A stretch of 64,000 nucleotides of DNA from Gorsachius magnificus (Eukaryota; Chordata; Aves; Pelecaniformes; Ardeidae): the NCBI GenBank assembly GCA_034008185.1, contig CM067086.1:69920286-69984285 (forward strand), in the 5' to 3' direction. This document shows positions 1 through 10,583 of the stretch, one piece after another (the stretch's first letter is position 1; every line of letters starts with the position of its first letter). A program made the position numbers and the translations under genes. The notes under the pieces are model-generated. The model worked only from the letters and a program-made list of their open reading frames with translations. It was not told where the DNA came from and did no database searches.

Positions 1-783
1 CATGGGGTTCGACCTCCCCAGGGGCAGCACTCGCCACTTGCCCTTGTTGAATTTCATCAGGTTCCTCTCCGCCCAACTCTCCAGCCTGGCCAGGTCCCGC
101 TGCATGGCAGCGCAGCCTCCCGGCGTATCAGCCACTCCTCCCAGTTCTGTGACATCAGCGAACTTGCTGATGGTACACTCTATCCCCTCATCCAGGTCAT
201 TGATGAACAAGTTGAATAAGACTGGGTCGAGTATTGAGCCCTGGGGAACTCCACTAACTACTGGCCTCCAACTGGACTCTGCCCTGCCGATCAGAACCCT
301 CTGAGCCCTGTCTTTCAGCCAGTTCTCAATCCACCTCACTGTCCACTCATCCAACCCATACTTCTTGAGCTTCCCTATGAGGATGTTATGGGAGACAGTG
401 TCAAAAGCCTTGCTGAAGTCAAGGTAGACAACATCCACTGCTCTCCCCTTGTCTACCCAGCCAGTCATGCCATCGTAGAAGGCTATCAGATTGGTTAGGC
501 ATGATTTCCCCTTGGTGAATCCATGCTGGGTATTCCTGATGATCTTCTTTTCATCTACTTGCTTGGAGAGGACACCCAGAATGAGTTGTTCTATCACCTT
601 TCCAGGGGCGGAGGTGAGACTAATCGGCCTGTAGTTCCCTGGGTCCTCCTTCTTGCCCTTTTTGGAGACTGGAGTGACATTGGCTGTCTTCCAGTCATTA
701 GGCACCTCTCCTGTTCTCCACGACATTTCATAGATGATGGAAAGTGGCTCAGCAAGTTGTTCTGAGCAACACCTTTGTCTTTA
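1..783 (-). mobile_element. CR1 LINE ORF2 fragment, reverse transcriptase domain, cut by window edge
   Basis: Read on the - strand, one frame is open from a TAA near 783 to the window edge, about 260 codons. It encodes a non-LTR reverse transcriptase core in the normal order: [33 protein letters not shown], the motif A region YLDFSKAFD (about 400-428), [17 protein letters not shown], then motif C at 151-162. Motif C reads FADV where the family has FADD, so the second catalytic aspartate is changed to valine by one base and the enzyme should be dead, although the frame is intact. The 3' part of the element lies to the left of the window. The right end is a 5' truncation; the endonuclease domain and ORF1 are absent. 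Confidence 0.93.
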
Positions 784-2372
784 ATGGGGTTGCAAGGTTC
801 TATTCATAACGCGGAGATGATCGGCAGCGCTGACAGGAGAGGCTGCATTTGCAGGCGATATCGTTAGGCCATGGGCTGTGCCGTTGCAGTACACGTTCTG
901 TCTTTTTAAGTACTTTTAAGGCTTTTGTAGAGCCTGTAGCTGATGCTGGTGCTGCCCCTGCAGAGCTGGCTGTGTGGGGGAGCAGGCTGCCGGGCATCAG
1001 GCACAGCAGGGAGGGAAAGGGCCTCGGCCTGGCTGGAATCTGAAGTTTAAATGTAGTTTTCCTCAAAGCAAAAAACGAAAACCAACACCAAAGCAAACAA
1101 CCCCAAAAAATCCTCCTGCTAGCAAATTTGAAAATGCAGCTGACAGGAGCAAACGTGCGGCTTAAAATTAAGCTTAGGCAGCTGGTGGAGCCATGCGTGC
1201 TCACCAAGAGGTGACGCTGGTTTCTGGAGGCAGAGGCATCGATGAGCGGGTCCGCGGCAGCGCGGCCGGGGGAGCAACCCCTGGGCAGGGACCCGTGCTC
1301 CCACGCGCAGCCGCTCGGGCTTGGCCTTGGCCACGCTCCCGTACAGGAGCGTTGCTTACACGTTATCAATTCACATCATGTCAGGGTGTTCCTTGCCTGG
1401 GCAGCATTATTAATTTATAAAATTATTTATAGGTTTATTAAAAATACAGCTTTCCCAGCATGCTTTTCTCTTTTTCCTGGGCTCAGTTATTTTCTAAGTA
1501 ATAGGGTTGGCTGCTTTCAGTGCACTTCGGGTCAGCACTCCCCGAAGAACACCGCGAAAGCTGAAATACTGTTGTAGTTTGTTTCAGTTTTTCCCCAGAA
1601 CTGTCAGACGAGTTGAGAACTTAAAGGGAACCCTTCATTATGAAAAGCTGAAAGTTAGCTCTGCAAAAATAAAGTTTAATGGGCTTAAGGGCAGCCTTTT
1701 GACATTTTCTGTCTAATTTCTAGCTCTGTGCCATGGCCTTTAGTCAACTCCCTTGACAAAAGCATCCTAAATAACTCCAGTATGACTGCCAATTGCTATT
1801 ATTTTATCAATTGGCGGGGGGGGGGGTGTTACTTAACACAGAAAGGAAAGGGAAAAACAGGATTCTTTTTTACCTTTTGGGGAAGAAGGTCATGTTTTGA
1901 AAATGTTAATTTGTGCCTGCTATGGAGTATTTTCACTTAAAAGCCAGCAGCTCTGCGACGCTTCTGTGGCCTGAAAGCAGTTCTGCTCGCTTTTTCTGCA
2001 GAGCATTAAAAGGCTGATATTCTGGATATGTGTAATTACGCCGCAACACTGATAGACTGCACTGTTTACAGTGAATCCTATCTGCTGGATGTCAGAGAAA
2101 TTCAGAGTAGACACAGGCTTCTGTTCTCGCTGCCTTCTTACCCACACGCCAGCGGGGGGGTTCCCAAGGGGCACTTTCCTGGGAAAAAGGAAACCCCGGC
2201 CTTCACAGGGCCTTACATGGAAGCCCTAAAAATGGTCTCTACACCATTAGGCATCAAGTTTGATGAGGATGAAGACAAATCTCTTTCTGAAACCAACCCT
2301 TAAAAACGTGTCCAGCACCTCCGTGACATCATGAGCCCTCGGCTGCCATCAGGGCTGTGAACAGTGGCCTTA
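784..2372. other. Unique intergenic sequence, no gene recognised
   Basis: No repeat family, exon or RNA gene is recognised. The interval contains a G-run near 1804-1815 and a GC-richer patch at about 1190-1340. Short open frames on both strands lack domain-like composition. Confidence 0.5.
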
Positions 2373-2460
2373 TCATAGAATGTTTTGGGTTGGAAGGGAC
2401 CCTTAGAGGGACACCGCTAACCAGATCAGGTTGCTCACAGCCCCGTCCAACCTGGTCTTG
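2373..2460 (-). mobile_element. CR1 3' end, short 5'-truncated copy (group B)
   Basis: The stretch opens with tcatagaatgttttgggtt, the reverse complement of the CR1 3' terminus, and stops after the block matching caggttggacggggctgtg. About 30 bases found in other group B copies (the gaggtcatctagtccaaccc segment) are missing between 2409 and 2411, so this copy also carries an internal deletion. Only about 90 bases remain, and none of ORF2 is usefully preserved. Confidence 0.9.
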
Positions 2461-2780
2461 TGCTATTATGCTTTCCAGCAGGAGCCACGGCCACACAGTG
2501 TGGAGATGTCCTGGAGGAAAGGAGGTGCTCATGCTTTCCTTTCCATAAATGTCTCTCTGACGAAGCCTGTAAAAACCAGCACAGTGAAGCGTCGGAGAGG
2601 AGCGCACGTGCCGTGTGCCTTGTACATCCCCCAAGTCACCCACCAGTCTAAGGCACCGACCGACTTGGGCAGATTGTTGGCATTTCATGCTTTAAAATAT
2701 TTACGATTCAATACTTGCGCTGCATCCTTTGCTCATCTCCTCGCTGCCCGCACTGTGCTTGCCTGCCTGCTGCACTGTGC
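2461..2780. other. Unique spacer between two CR1 copies
   Basis: This is unique sequence of about 320 bases. An open frame on the + strand crosses it into the next CR1 but shows no relation to a protein before the PQG motif at about 2787. Confidence 0.4.
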
Positions 2781-3540
2781 ACGTGGTCCCCCAGGGATTG
2801 ATTGGCCCAACGTTATTCAGTATCTTCATAAGAGATCTGGATAATGGGATCAAGTGTAGCCTGATGAAGTTTGCAGATGACACCAAACTGAGGGGGGATG
2901 TGGACACTCCAGAAGGGAGACCCACCCTGCAGGAAGATCTGAGTAGGCTGGAAGAGTGGGCTAACAGGAACCTTATGAACTTCAACATGGGCAAATGTAA
3001 GGTCTTGCACCCAGGAAAACACAATCCAGGAGTGCAGCACAGGCTGGGATCCACCTGGCTGGAGAGCAGCTCTGTGGGAAGGGACCTGGGGCTCCTGGTG
3101 GACAACAAGCTCAACAGGAGTGAGCAGTGAGCTGCTGCGACCAAGGCCAACGGGGTGCTGGCGGACATCACCAAGGGCATCACCAACAGAGATAAAGGAG
3201 TCATCATCCCACTCTACTCAACGCTGGTCAGGCCACACCTGGAATCCTGTGCCCATTTCTGGCCCCCACTGTACAAAAAGGATGTGGACAGGCTGGAGGG
3301 GATCCAGAGCAGGGCCACCAAGGTGATCCAAGGGCTGGGAGAGCTGGTTTTTTTCAGCCTTGAGCAAAGGAGGCTCAGGGGGGATCTCATACCCACATAC
3401 CAATACCTAAGAGGTGGCTCCAAGGAAGATGCAGACTCCCTTGTCACCAGGAGTCCCATGGAGAGGACAAGGGGGAATGGACACAAAAGTTGCTCTTGGG
3501 GAGATTCTGATTGGACAGGAGAGGGAATTTTTTTCCCCAG
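2781..3540 (+). mobile_element. CR1 LINE ORF2 fragment: RT catalytic core and C-terminal region, one internal stop
   Basis: The + strand encodes VPQGLIGPTLFSIFIRDLD, then motif C FADDTK at 2870-2881 with both aspartates kept, then the connector (NLMNFNMGKCKVLHPGK) and the C-terminal region (LVRPHLESCAHFWPP, FSLEQRRLRGDL). The frame is continuous from about 2781 to at least 3490 except for one TGA at 3128-3130. Similarity to CR1 fades after about 3500-3540, and no CR1 3' octamers follow, so the 3' end is lost or strongly diverged. The left boundary is an ordinary 5' truncation inside the RT domain. The subtype differs from groups A-C. Confidence 0.92.
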
Positions 3541-3697
3541 CTTGTGCTGGGGATGGGGTGGTGCAGAGCAGTGTGAGGTGCAAGCTGAGGGACAGAGCAG
3601 AAAAAGGCTGTTTGCTGTTTCACCCCCCTCCCAGCCCTGAGACGGTTTCAGGGGGAGCAGCATTCCCCGCCAGCCACCTCCAGGACCCCCTGGGTGT

Positions 3698-4156
3698 CAC
3701 AGAATCACAGAATCACTCCCAGAATCCCAGACTGGCAGGGGCTGACAGGGCCCTCAGGAGCTCCCCCAGTGCCACCCCCCTGCCCAAGCAGGCTCACCCA
3801 GAGCAGGGGGCACAGGACAGCGGCCAGGCGGGGGTTGAAGATCTCCAGAGAAGGAGACTCCACAGCCCCCCTGGGCAGCCTGGGCCAGGGCTCCATCACC
3901 CTCACAGTCAACAAGTTCTTCCTCCCGTTCAACTGGAACCTCTTCTGCTTCAGGTTGTGCCCATGGCCCCTTGTCCTGGTGCTGGGCACCACTGGGAAGA
4001 GTCTGGCTCCGTCCTCGTGACCCCAGCCCTTGAGATATTTGTAGGTGGTGATGAGATCCCCTCTCAGCCTTCTCTTCTCCAGGCTGAACAAGCCCAGCTC
4101 CCTCAGCCTTTCCTCCTAGGGGAGATGCTCCAGTCCCCCCATCAGCTTTGTAGCAT
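3698..4156 (-). mobile_element. CR1 3' fragment (group A)
   Basis: The + strand begins tcacagaatcacagaatca, the inverted CR1 terminus. Reading the - strand from 4156 gives the C-terminal ORF2 signature [19 protein letters not shown], then LKQKRFQLNGRKNLLTVRV and AVESPSLEIFNPRLAAVL. The frame is open across the copy. Homology stops near 4156 at the tagcatctttg block, the 5' truncation point. Confidence 0.93.
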
Positions 4157-5031
4157 CTTTGTTGGCGAGCAGATCCGCAGCAGCTGCCGCCCTGCCCAGC
4201 TCCACGGGGATCACACAGCCTGTGCTGCTCCACCGCAGCTGGATGGTCGTCTCCATCTGTCGGGTGTCTGGGCTTTAGGTGCCTTTTGGGGTCGTCTCTT
4301 GAACTAACCAGAGGAACTGGGCAATAGTGGGACAACTATTGGCCTTTGTGGAGGGACTTGAATTGGAAAATTCACAGTTTAGATTTACTGATAACTAATA
4401 TTTAACCTTTTTTTTGGGGAAAAAAAAAAGCTTTTTCTGCTCTTTTTACGTCTTAGATCAAAGCTCGCTCATTTTAACTACTCCCTTGATACTGCATTTT
4501 GTCCTTTTGGCTTCAGAAGCACATTACACAGCCACAATTCCTGCTCTGGCTTTGAACTTCACCCCAGCAATCTCCTGATGACAGCATTTGTACCAACGTG
4601 CGGCGAGAATAGCCCAGCCATTTTCTCCAGGACAAGAACAGGCATCTGAACAAAGCGCTTCTGTCGCTGGGTGCCCGCAGTAAGCTGCGCCAGGAGCCAC
4701 TGCAGAACTTCAGTAATGTAGCAGCAAGCAAGGAAAAAAATAAAAGGTAGGGGAATCAGCACCCATTCTACGTCGTCTCGGTAGTCTGGATAGTCTGTGC
4801 TATCAGCCCGGTCTCAGGCTGCTGCTCCGGGCCAAGCAGTGCCCTTGTCTGGTCGCCGGGTGCTGATGTCCCGGCAGAGCATCGCTAGCTCGGCAAAGAC
4901 TGGGATGCGGAGAGGAGACACTGTCAGGCAAAGCGCATTGCTCTGGTGCTGCTGGTGCTCAGAGCAGGTGATGGGATGGCATTGCTCCCATCCCAACATC
5001 CACAGCCTTCTCTTGATCCCTTCCACCTTCA
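4157..5031. other. Unique intergenic sequence
   Basis: This interval is unique. It contains an A-run near 4419-4429. No exon, RNA gene or known repeat is recognised. Confidence 0.45.
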
Positions 5032-5696
5032 TTGGGGGTACTGATGGATGAAAAGCTGGCCATGAGCCAGCAATGTGTGCTGGCAGCCCAGAAGCCAACC
5101 CTGCCCTGGGCTGCATCAGGAGAAGCGTGGCCAGCGTCGAGGGAGGGGATTGTGCCCCTCTGCTCTGCTCTGGGGAGACCTCCCCTGGAGCCCTGCGTCC
5201 AGCTCAGGAGCCCTCAGCACAAGGAGGACATGGAGCTGTTGGAGCGGGGCCGGGGAGGGCTACAAAATGTCCGAGGGCTGGAGCCCCTCTGCTCTGAGGC
5301 CAGGCTGGGAGAGTTGGGGGTGTTCAGCCTGGAGCAGAGGAGGCTGCGGGCAGAGCTGAGTGCGGCCGCTCAGGGCTTCAAGGGGGCCCAGAGGAAAGGG
5401 GGGGACAAGCTTTTTAGCAGGGCCAGCTGGGACAGGACAAGGGGGATGGCTTGAAACTGAAGCAGGGCAGGTTTAGACGATCTAAGGCAGAAATTCTTTC
5501 CAGTGAGGGTGGTGAAACCCTGGCAGGGGTTGCCCCGAGAGGGGGTGGAGGCCCCATCCCTGGGACCATTCCAGGCCAGGTTGGAGGGGGCTGTGAGCAA
5601 CCTGATGTAGTTCAAGGTGCCCCTGCTCCTGCAGGGGGGTTGGGCTGGGTGACCTCTGGGGGTCCCTTCCCACCCAAAACAGTCTGTGATTCTGTG
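5032..5696 (+). mobile_element. CR1 ORF2 C-terminus and 3' end (group B)
   Basis: The + strand encodes VLMDEKLAMSQQCVLAAQKP, then [17 protein letters not shown] and FSLEQRRLRAELSAAAQGF. The frame then breaks near 5450. Downstream the nucleotide sequence still follows group B (gggttggg, then cacccaaaacagtctgtgat), ending at the terminal octamer about 5688-5696. Only one and a half octamers are left. Confidence 0.93.
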
Positions 5697-5734
5697 GTGC
5701 TGGTGCTTGTGCTGGTGCTCACCCCTCCCCAGAA

Positions 5735-6010
5735 TCAATTAACACCTTTGCAATTAAATCAATGCCAGGTGGTAAAACTTATTATGGCACATGAGATAAG
5801 GGAGGGAGCTTTCACTGTCAGCTCTGTTACTGCATTGGCAGCTGTTTTCAGGCTCAGGTTCATTTGCCCATTGTGCAAAACCCCAACCAACCTGCAGCCA
5901 TCAATAAGACACCAGGGATCTGGGAGAACCCATTGTATGTTGCAGTGGAAATTATTCCAAAAATCGGATCTCAGAAACAATTAAACCCAGCCCTAATTCT
6001 CTCTTCCTTT
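5735..6010. promoter_or_regulatory. Candidate conserved noncoding element (enhancer-like)
   Basis: Directly after a CR1 end the sequence becomes AT-rich and dense in short factor-binding words: aatcaattaaca, aattaaatcaatg, an E-box CAGGTG at about 5767, agataagg (GATA-type) at about 5794 and CAGCTG near 5839. This composition is typical of vertebrate developmental enhancers, but no alignment was available. The call is inference from motif density only. Confidence 0.25.
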
Positions 6011-6432
6011 TTTGTCCTTGGAAGTTTATCAATTTCTCCATACCATTATTTATAAAAAGAGCTTTACGTATCTATATGACAGGAAGGTTGAGAATACGAT
6101 GTCTGTAAAAGATTTTGAAATGGTTTTTTGGTAACAGACCAAGAACAGCAATATTAGCATCTTGCAAGATTAAAAGCAGGTCTAGTTGAAAAGTGCCTAC
6201 TTAAATGCTTCTTTTACAGAAAATCTGTTTTTTTCTACATGCAGGAGTTTTTATAGTAAGATAGATTTTACCACAGCATTATTTCTTCCCTGGGGGAAAG
6301 CTCTGTAAATCACCAGGAGGGTTTTATTTCGGGGTGCTTATTGCTGCTTCTGCCCAGGCTGGGCTGGGTGCTCAGAGTGTCCCTTCACCACCCTCTCCTG
6401 CAGGGGCACCGGGGTGGGTGTGCACACAGCAG

Positions 6433-6505
6433 GCACGGGATGGGACGGGATGGGATGAGGTGGGATGGGATGGGATGGGATGAGACGGGACAGGATGGGA
6501 TGGGA
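6433..6505. repeat. Pentanucleotide microsatellite (GGGAT)n, imperfect
   Basis: About 14 units of GGGAT with scattered substitutions (gggac, gaggt, gagac) run across the interval. No gene overlaps it. It is probably length-polymorphic. Confidence 0.85.
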
Positions 6506-6909
6506 GCCACAGCTCTGCCTGGCGTGCTAGGACTGCAGGGTGCACCTAACGATGGAGAACGTCCCCCAGGCTCTGCCTAAGGGTGACACCACCGGGGCAG
6601 CCCAAGGGCTAACCCTGAACATTCGGATATTTGGGAGCTTTGCCAGAACTTTCCAGCCCGTGAAAAGTTTCACTCATTTTGATATGTTGTGCTTGGCCTG
6701 AGATGGGTTTTTCTCTCCCAGCCTCAAATCTCCTGTGGTACGGACCTGGCTGGATTGAATTGGCTCTAGCTAAAGGCTGTGTTATCTTCTCATGCGAGCA
6801 AGGGCAAGCAGCAAGGTTCAGACATCTCCACCGGGAATTATAGCTGACAATACATAAGTGAGCTTCAAATTGCCAGCTCCTACCCAGGGCAACTGTTCAC
6901 TACCTTTTC
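6506..6909. other. Unique intergenic sequence
   Basis: About 400 bases of unique sequence with no recognisable feature. Confidence 0.4.
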
Positions 6910-7035
6910 TTAGATTTATAGAGTTCAAGCCTAGACAGGACCATTAAATCCTTCTTACCTGCCTCTGCTGTCACAAGACATTGGATTTCATGCCTTTCTC
7001 CCCCAGTCTGAGCCCAGTACCTGGGCAAACCATAG
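6910..7035 (-). mobile_element. Ancient CR1/L3-like 3' end, strongly diverged
   Basis: The block tagatttatagagttcaag, then acaggaccattaaatc and later tcacaagacattggatttc, follows the order of the old reptilian CR1/L3 3' end (tagattttaaggccagaaggga, then accat, then a tag.ctgacctcctg block). It is unlike the young avian 3' ends. Divergence is high, so this rests on word order rather than identity. A profile search against reptile CR1/L3 models would settle it. Confidence 0.5.
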
Positions 7036-9345
7036 CCCCTGTTCTCGGCTTTGGAAGCGGAGGATACCTGGAGCCTAATCACTAATGCTGCTCTGGGCTT
7101 TGCTTGCTCTGTAGTTTTCCATCCCTGACCTTCGGGGCAGCGCATCAATCACATACATCCAGTACACACAGCAGAGGTGCCCAAACCCCTCCAGGGTGAG
7201 GGGACAGGCTGGTAGGAGGCCGGGACGGCTGCAGGAAGAGCAGGTTATCGGGTCTGCAGCATAGCCCAGGTGATGGAGCCACATGCCCTGTCCCGCAGCA
7301 CTCACTGCTCCACGTGGCTGCAACCAGGGGCCAGCGCTGAAGCCTGACTCCAGAGCTCTGGAAGCGAATGGGAGGGTCTCTTGTCCATGCCCTTTGCACC
7401 AAGAAAGGAGCTATCTTGACAAGCCCATAGCCTGGCATTGAGTCCCTGTCCACCAGGAGATAGCAAAGCAGCTGCCAGCAGTGGTGTCCTTTAGACTTCC
7501 CATCCAGCTTTGTCTTGGAAGCACCTCTGGGCTGAGGCAGTCAACCCCCTCCCCAGAGCTCCCATCCAGCTCTGGGTCTGAGGCTGCCATTTACATCAGG
7601 TGCCCTTTGCAATGAGGTGCCCTTTGCGTCTGTCTGTGGCAGATGGGACTGAGTGCCCAGGAGAACATTTCAGCTTTGTAGTGGCCTGGATGCAATACCC
7701 CAGCAGCAGCCCACCATGCCGGAGAGATGCCAGCAAAGGGTGCGAGGTGATGCTCAGGTCAAGGCTGAGTTTCTCCGATAGCTCCTTGCAGGGGATCTGG
7801 CACCGACTCCAATCTCGCCACCTTTTGCGTGCACTAATTTTTCATTTTAAGGGGAGCCATGACTGCAGAGCACAGCAATTAAGGCCGCTGTGCTCTGTCC
7901 CCAGCATGCGCCTGTTGGCTACCGCACAAGTGATAAAAGGGTGACTTAGTCACAGGAGCAAGGGCTGCAGAAATAAACCATCCCTAGTCTATCATCCCAA
8001 CCTGAACAGATGTACCCTATACATTAAACATAGGATAATATATAGACAGAGAGTAATTTCACAACCATAATTCAATCAGAGGAATGTTGTAACATAATAT
8101 ATTGGATGAATGATGGCCCTCTCCACAATATATTTCATCATTTCTGTCTGCTCTACAACATATGAATACCTGCTTAATGGTTTCACGGAACTTAAATTAC
8201 GCTGTCAAGGGAACCGCCGGCACGCCTGTGTGAAACACGGCCTTTGGGAGCAGCCCGCGGTTTTGGGTGCAGCCCCCTGTGGTGCTCTGGGGCAGAGCCA
8301 AGGGCTCCACGTCAGCCAGGTTGCTCCCCAGCTGCAGCAAAGCTCCTTGGTTCCCTTGGCTCTTCCTAAAGGGTTTCCTGTCCCCCCCGTCCCCCCGCCC
8401 GGTGCCCTCACACACCGCTCCCGGGTCGTTGCAGCCACCCAGCCCTGCTCCTCTTCAGCTGCCTCGATGTGCGAGCTGACCGACTCCAGCACTGGCATGC
8501 AGCTTGCCCTGCTACAATTCCATTTTGCAATGCTAGCTTTTCCAAACATTTTTTTTTTCCCCTCTTCTGGGCTCTCCGTATTTTCTCAGATTATATCTTA
8601 TTCATATTTTCCTTTCTATTTGTTTCTCTCCTTGCAGCTTCCCTTATTCTGCATGACATTATGGAGTTATTACGGCACTGCTGATCTGAGATACAGTGAG
8701 TACGGTTTAGAAACCATAAATCTCCCCTTGCTGGATGTCAGCATGTCCTAAGAATATAGAAACCGCTTGCATGGCACAAGTTAGTGATTCCTGTCACAAC
8801 CTTGTCCCAGGTCTTGAATAAAGTTTTTTTTTAATTCTTTCAGCTGATGGTTTCTGAGGAGCTTCATGCCTGGAAGGAAGCTGATATCCAGGCTCACTGC
8901 CATTCACGGTCTGGTCCTGGTAGAGAAGGTCGGGAGTCTTTTAAATAACCATTTTTTTTCCATTTGAAAATGAGAATTCATTAAATCAAAAGTATTAGAG
9001 AGTATAAATTATTTCAGCAAAGTGGGGTTTTCTACATGGAAAAAGATGCTCTGAAGTTTGAAATTACCACTTTGACCCTAAAGCCCACAAATTTCATTTT
9101 TATTATGTTTGGAAGGCAAGCATAAGGGCAGAGTCACAGCGACCTGCTTCTGATGCCAGCGTCAGAGCTGATGCTCACACTCCAAGCTCTCCAGGGTAAG
9201 CCTTTCGGATCTGTGCCCTATCCAGATGTGCGATTTCCTATGACTGCAGTTTTTTGTCCATACCACTGTGCTGCACCAACCAGAGCCACAGGAAAATGGG
9301 GGGTTCCATCAGCAGAAAATTCCTGTACTTTGAATCCACTTACGG
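7036..9345. other. Unique intergenic sequence
   Basis: This 2.3 kb interval holds no recognised repeat or gene. 8190-8480 is GC-rich. 8540-8680 is T-rich with a pyrimidine run. One 213-codon + strand open frame (8110-8751) has low-complexity composition and no domain. Confidence 0.45.
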
Positions 9346-9614
9346 ACAATAGGATGAAGGGAAATGGTCTGAAGTTGCTCCAGGGCAGGTTTAGGCTGGA
9401 CATTAGGAAAAATTCCTTCCCTGAAAGGGCTGTCACGCACTGGAAGGGGCTGCCCAGGGAAGGGGTCGAGTCCCCAGCCCTGGGGGGATTTAACAGCCAG
9501 GCAGAGGTGGTGCTGAGGGCCAGGGTTTGGGGGTGGGATGGCAGGGGTAGGGGGGCGGTTGGGCTGGGGGAGCTTAAAGGGCTTTGCCAACCTAAACAAT
9601 TCTGTGATTCTATG
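9346..9614 (+). mobile_element. CR1 3' fragment (group C)
   Basis: It begins at a block equivalent to caatgggatgaggggcacc and encodes [19 protein letters not shown], then PREGVESPALGGF and RARVWGWDGRGRGAVGLGEL. It ends with attctgtgattctatg at about 9599-9614. It is truncated just upstream of the LLQGR block. Confidence 0.92.
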
Positions 9615-10454
9615 CCAAGCCAAGAGAGTTATGCTTAAGAAAACAGACTTTTTAGGATGCCAAATGTTCAAGGAAATGTTGTCTGGAAATGCCAAACTGT
9701 TTGGGGAGCCGGTCCCAGGCAGGCTGCCATGCAGGGGTGCAGTGCCCTGCGCTGCCCACGCCACCAGAATCCAGGTGAGCTGCTGGCACAGGGCTCTTTG
9801 TGCCATCAGCAGAGATGAAAAGGGAACATTTTCCTAAGAAACACGTGCACTGTCATCAGCGAGGATCATGCCTAGCACCTAAGAAGGGCTTGGGCTCAGA
9901 AACTCATGCTCTAAGACCGAGGGCGTGGAAATAGCCTAACCCGCAAACAAAGGGGATGCCTAGCCCATGCCATGCCAAGCCATGCCATGCCATCCCATGG
10001 CTTAATATCCCTTAATCCACCAGGGGAAGGAACATGGCCAGAATGAGAGGAGAAGTGTCCCCTCCACAATGGACGCTTCCTCCTGTCTGGATTTTCAGGA
10101 CAGCTTTGGGTTCCTCTTGCCCTGATCCCAGGCATCCTCCTGGCTGCCCAGGGAGGACCTACCCTGCATCCTCCCACTGGATTTGGCAGAGGATGGAATC
10201 TCAAGCGTGGGCGAGAGCAGGCCCCCACCTTCTCCTCAATGCCTGCACCTTCCACCGCTCTCTTTCAGAGCTGCCGTTTCACCAACCTCTTAGCAGGTTT
10301 AATGTCTCATCGCTGCCAGAATGGGGTTACCCATACCCTGAGGAGCCTCCCTCTGTACATGCTGGACACTCCTGAGCACTTCTAATGAAAAGCTGTTACT
10401 TATCTTGCTGGGTGGGTTTCTTTTGGGTACTTTTTGCAGGTTAGTGACCTGAAT
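9615..10454. other. Unique sequence with a short CATGC-rich microsatellite
   Basis: This is unique except for 9957-10003, an imperfect run of ccatg/catgcc words (about nine units). No gene is recognised. Confidence 0.5.
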
Positions 10455-10583
10455 CAAGACCAGGTTGGACGGGACTCTGATCTAGTTAGCGGTGTCCCTG
10501 CTCCCTGCAGGGGGGTTGGGCTGGGTGACCTCTAGGGGTCCCTTCCAACCCAAAACATTCTATGATTCTATGATTCTATGAAT
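10455..10583 (+). mobile_element. CR1 3' end, very short copy (group B)
   Basis: About 130 bases remain, from gaccaggttggacggg through gggctgggtgacctctagg. The copy ends with three clean ATTCTATG octamers (10558-10583), the best-preserved octamer tail in the window. Confidence 0.93.

Noticed and set aside
3414..4307. 297-codon + strand frame crossing 3698-4156.
   Set aside because: It is the antisense reading of an inverted CR1 joined to flanking DNA. The genuine CR1 frame is on the other strand.
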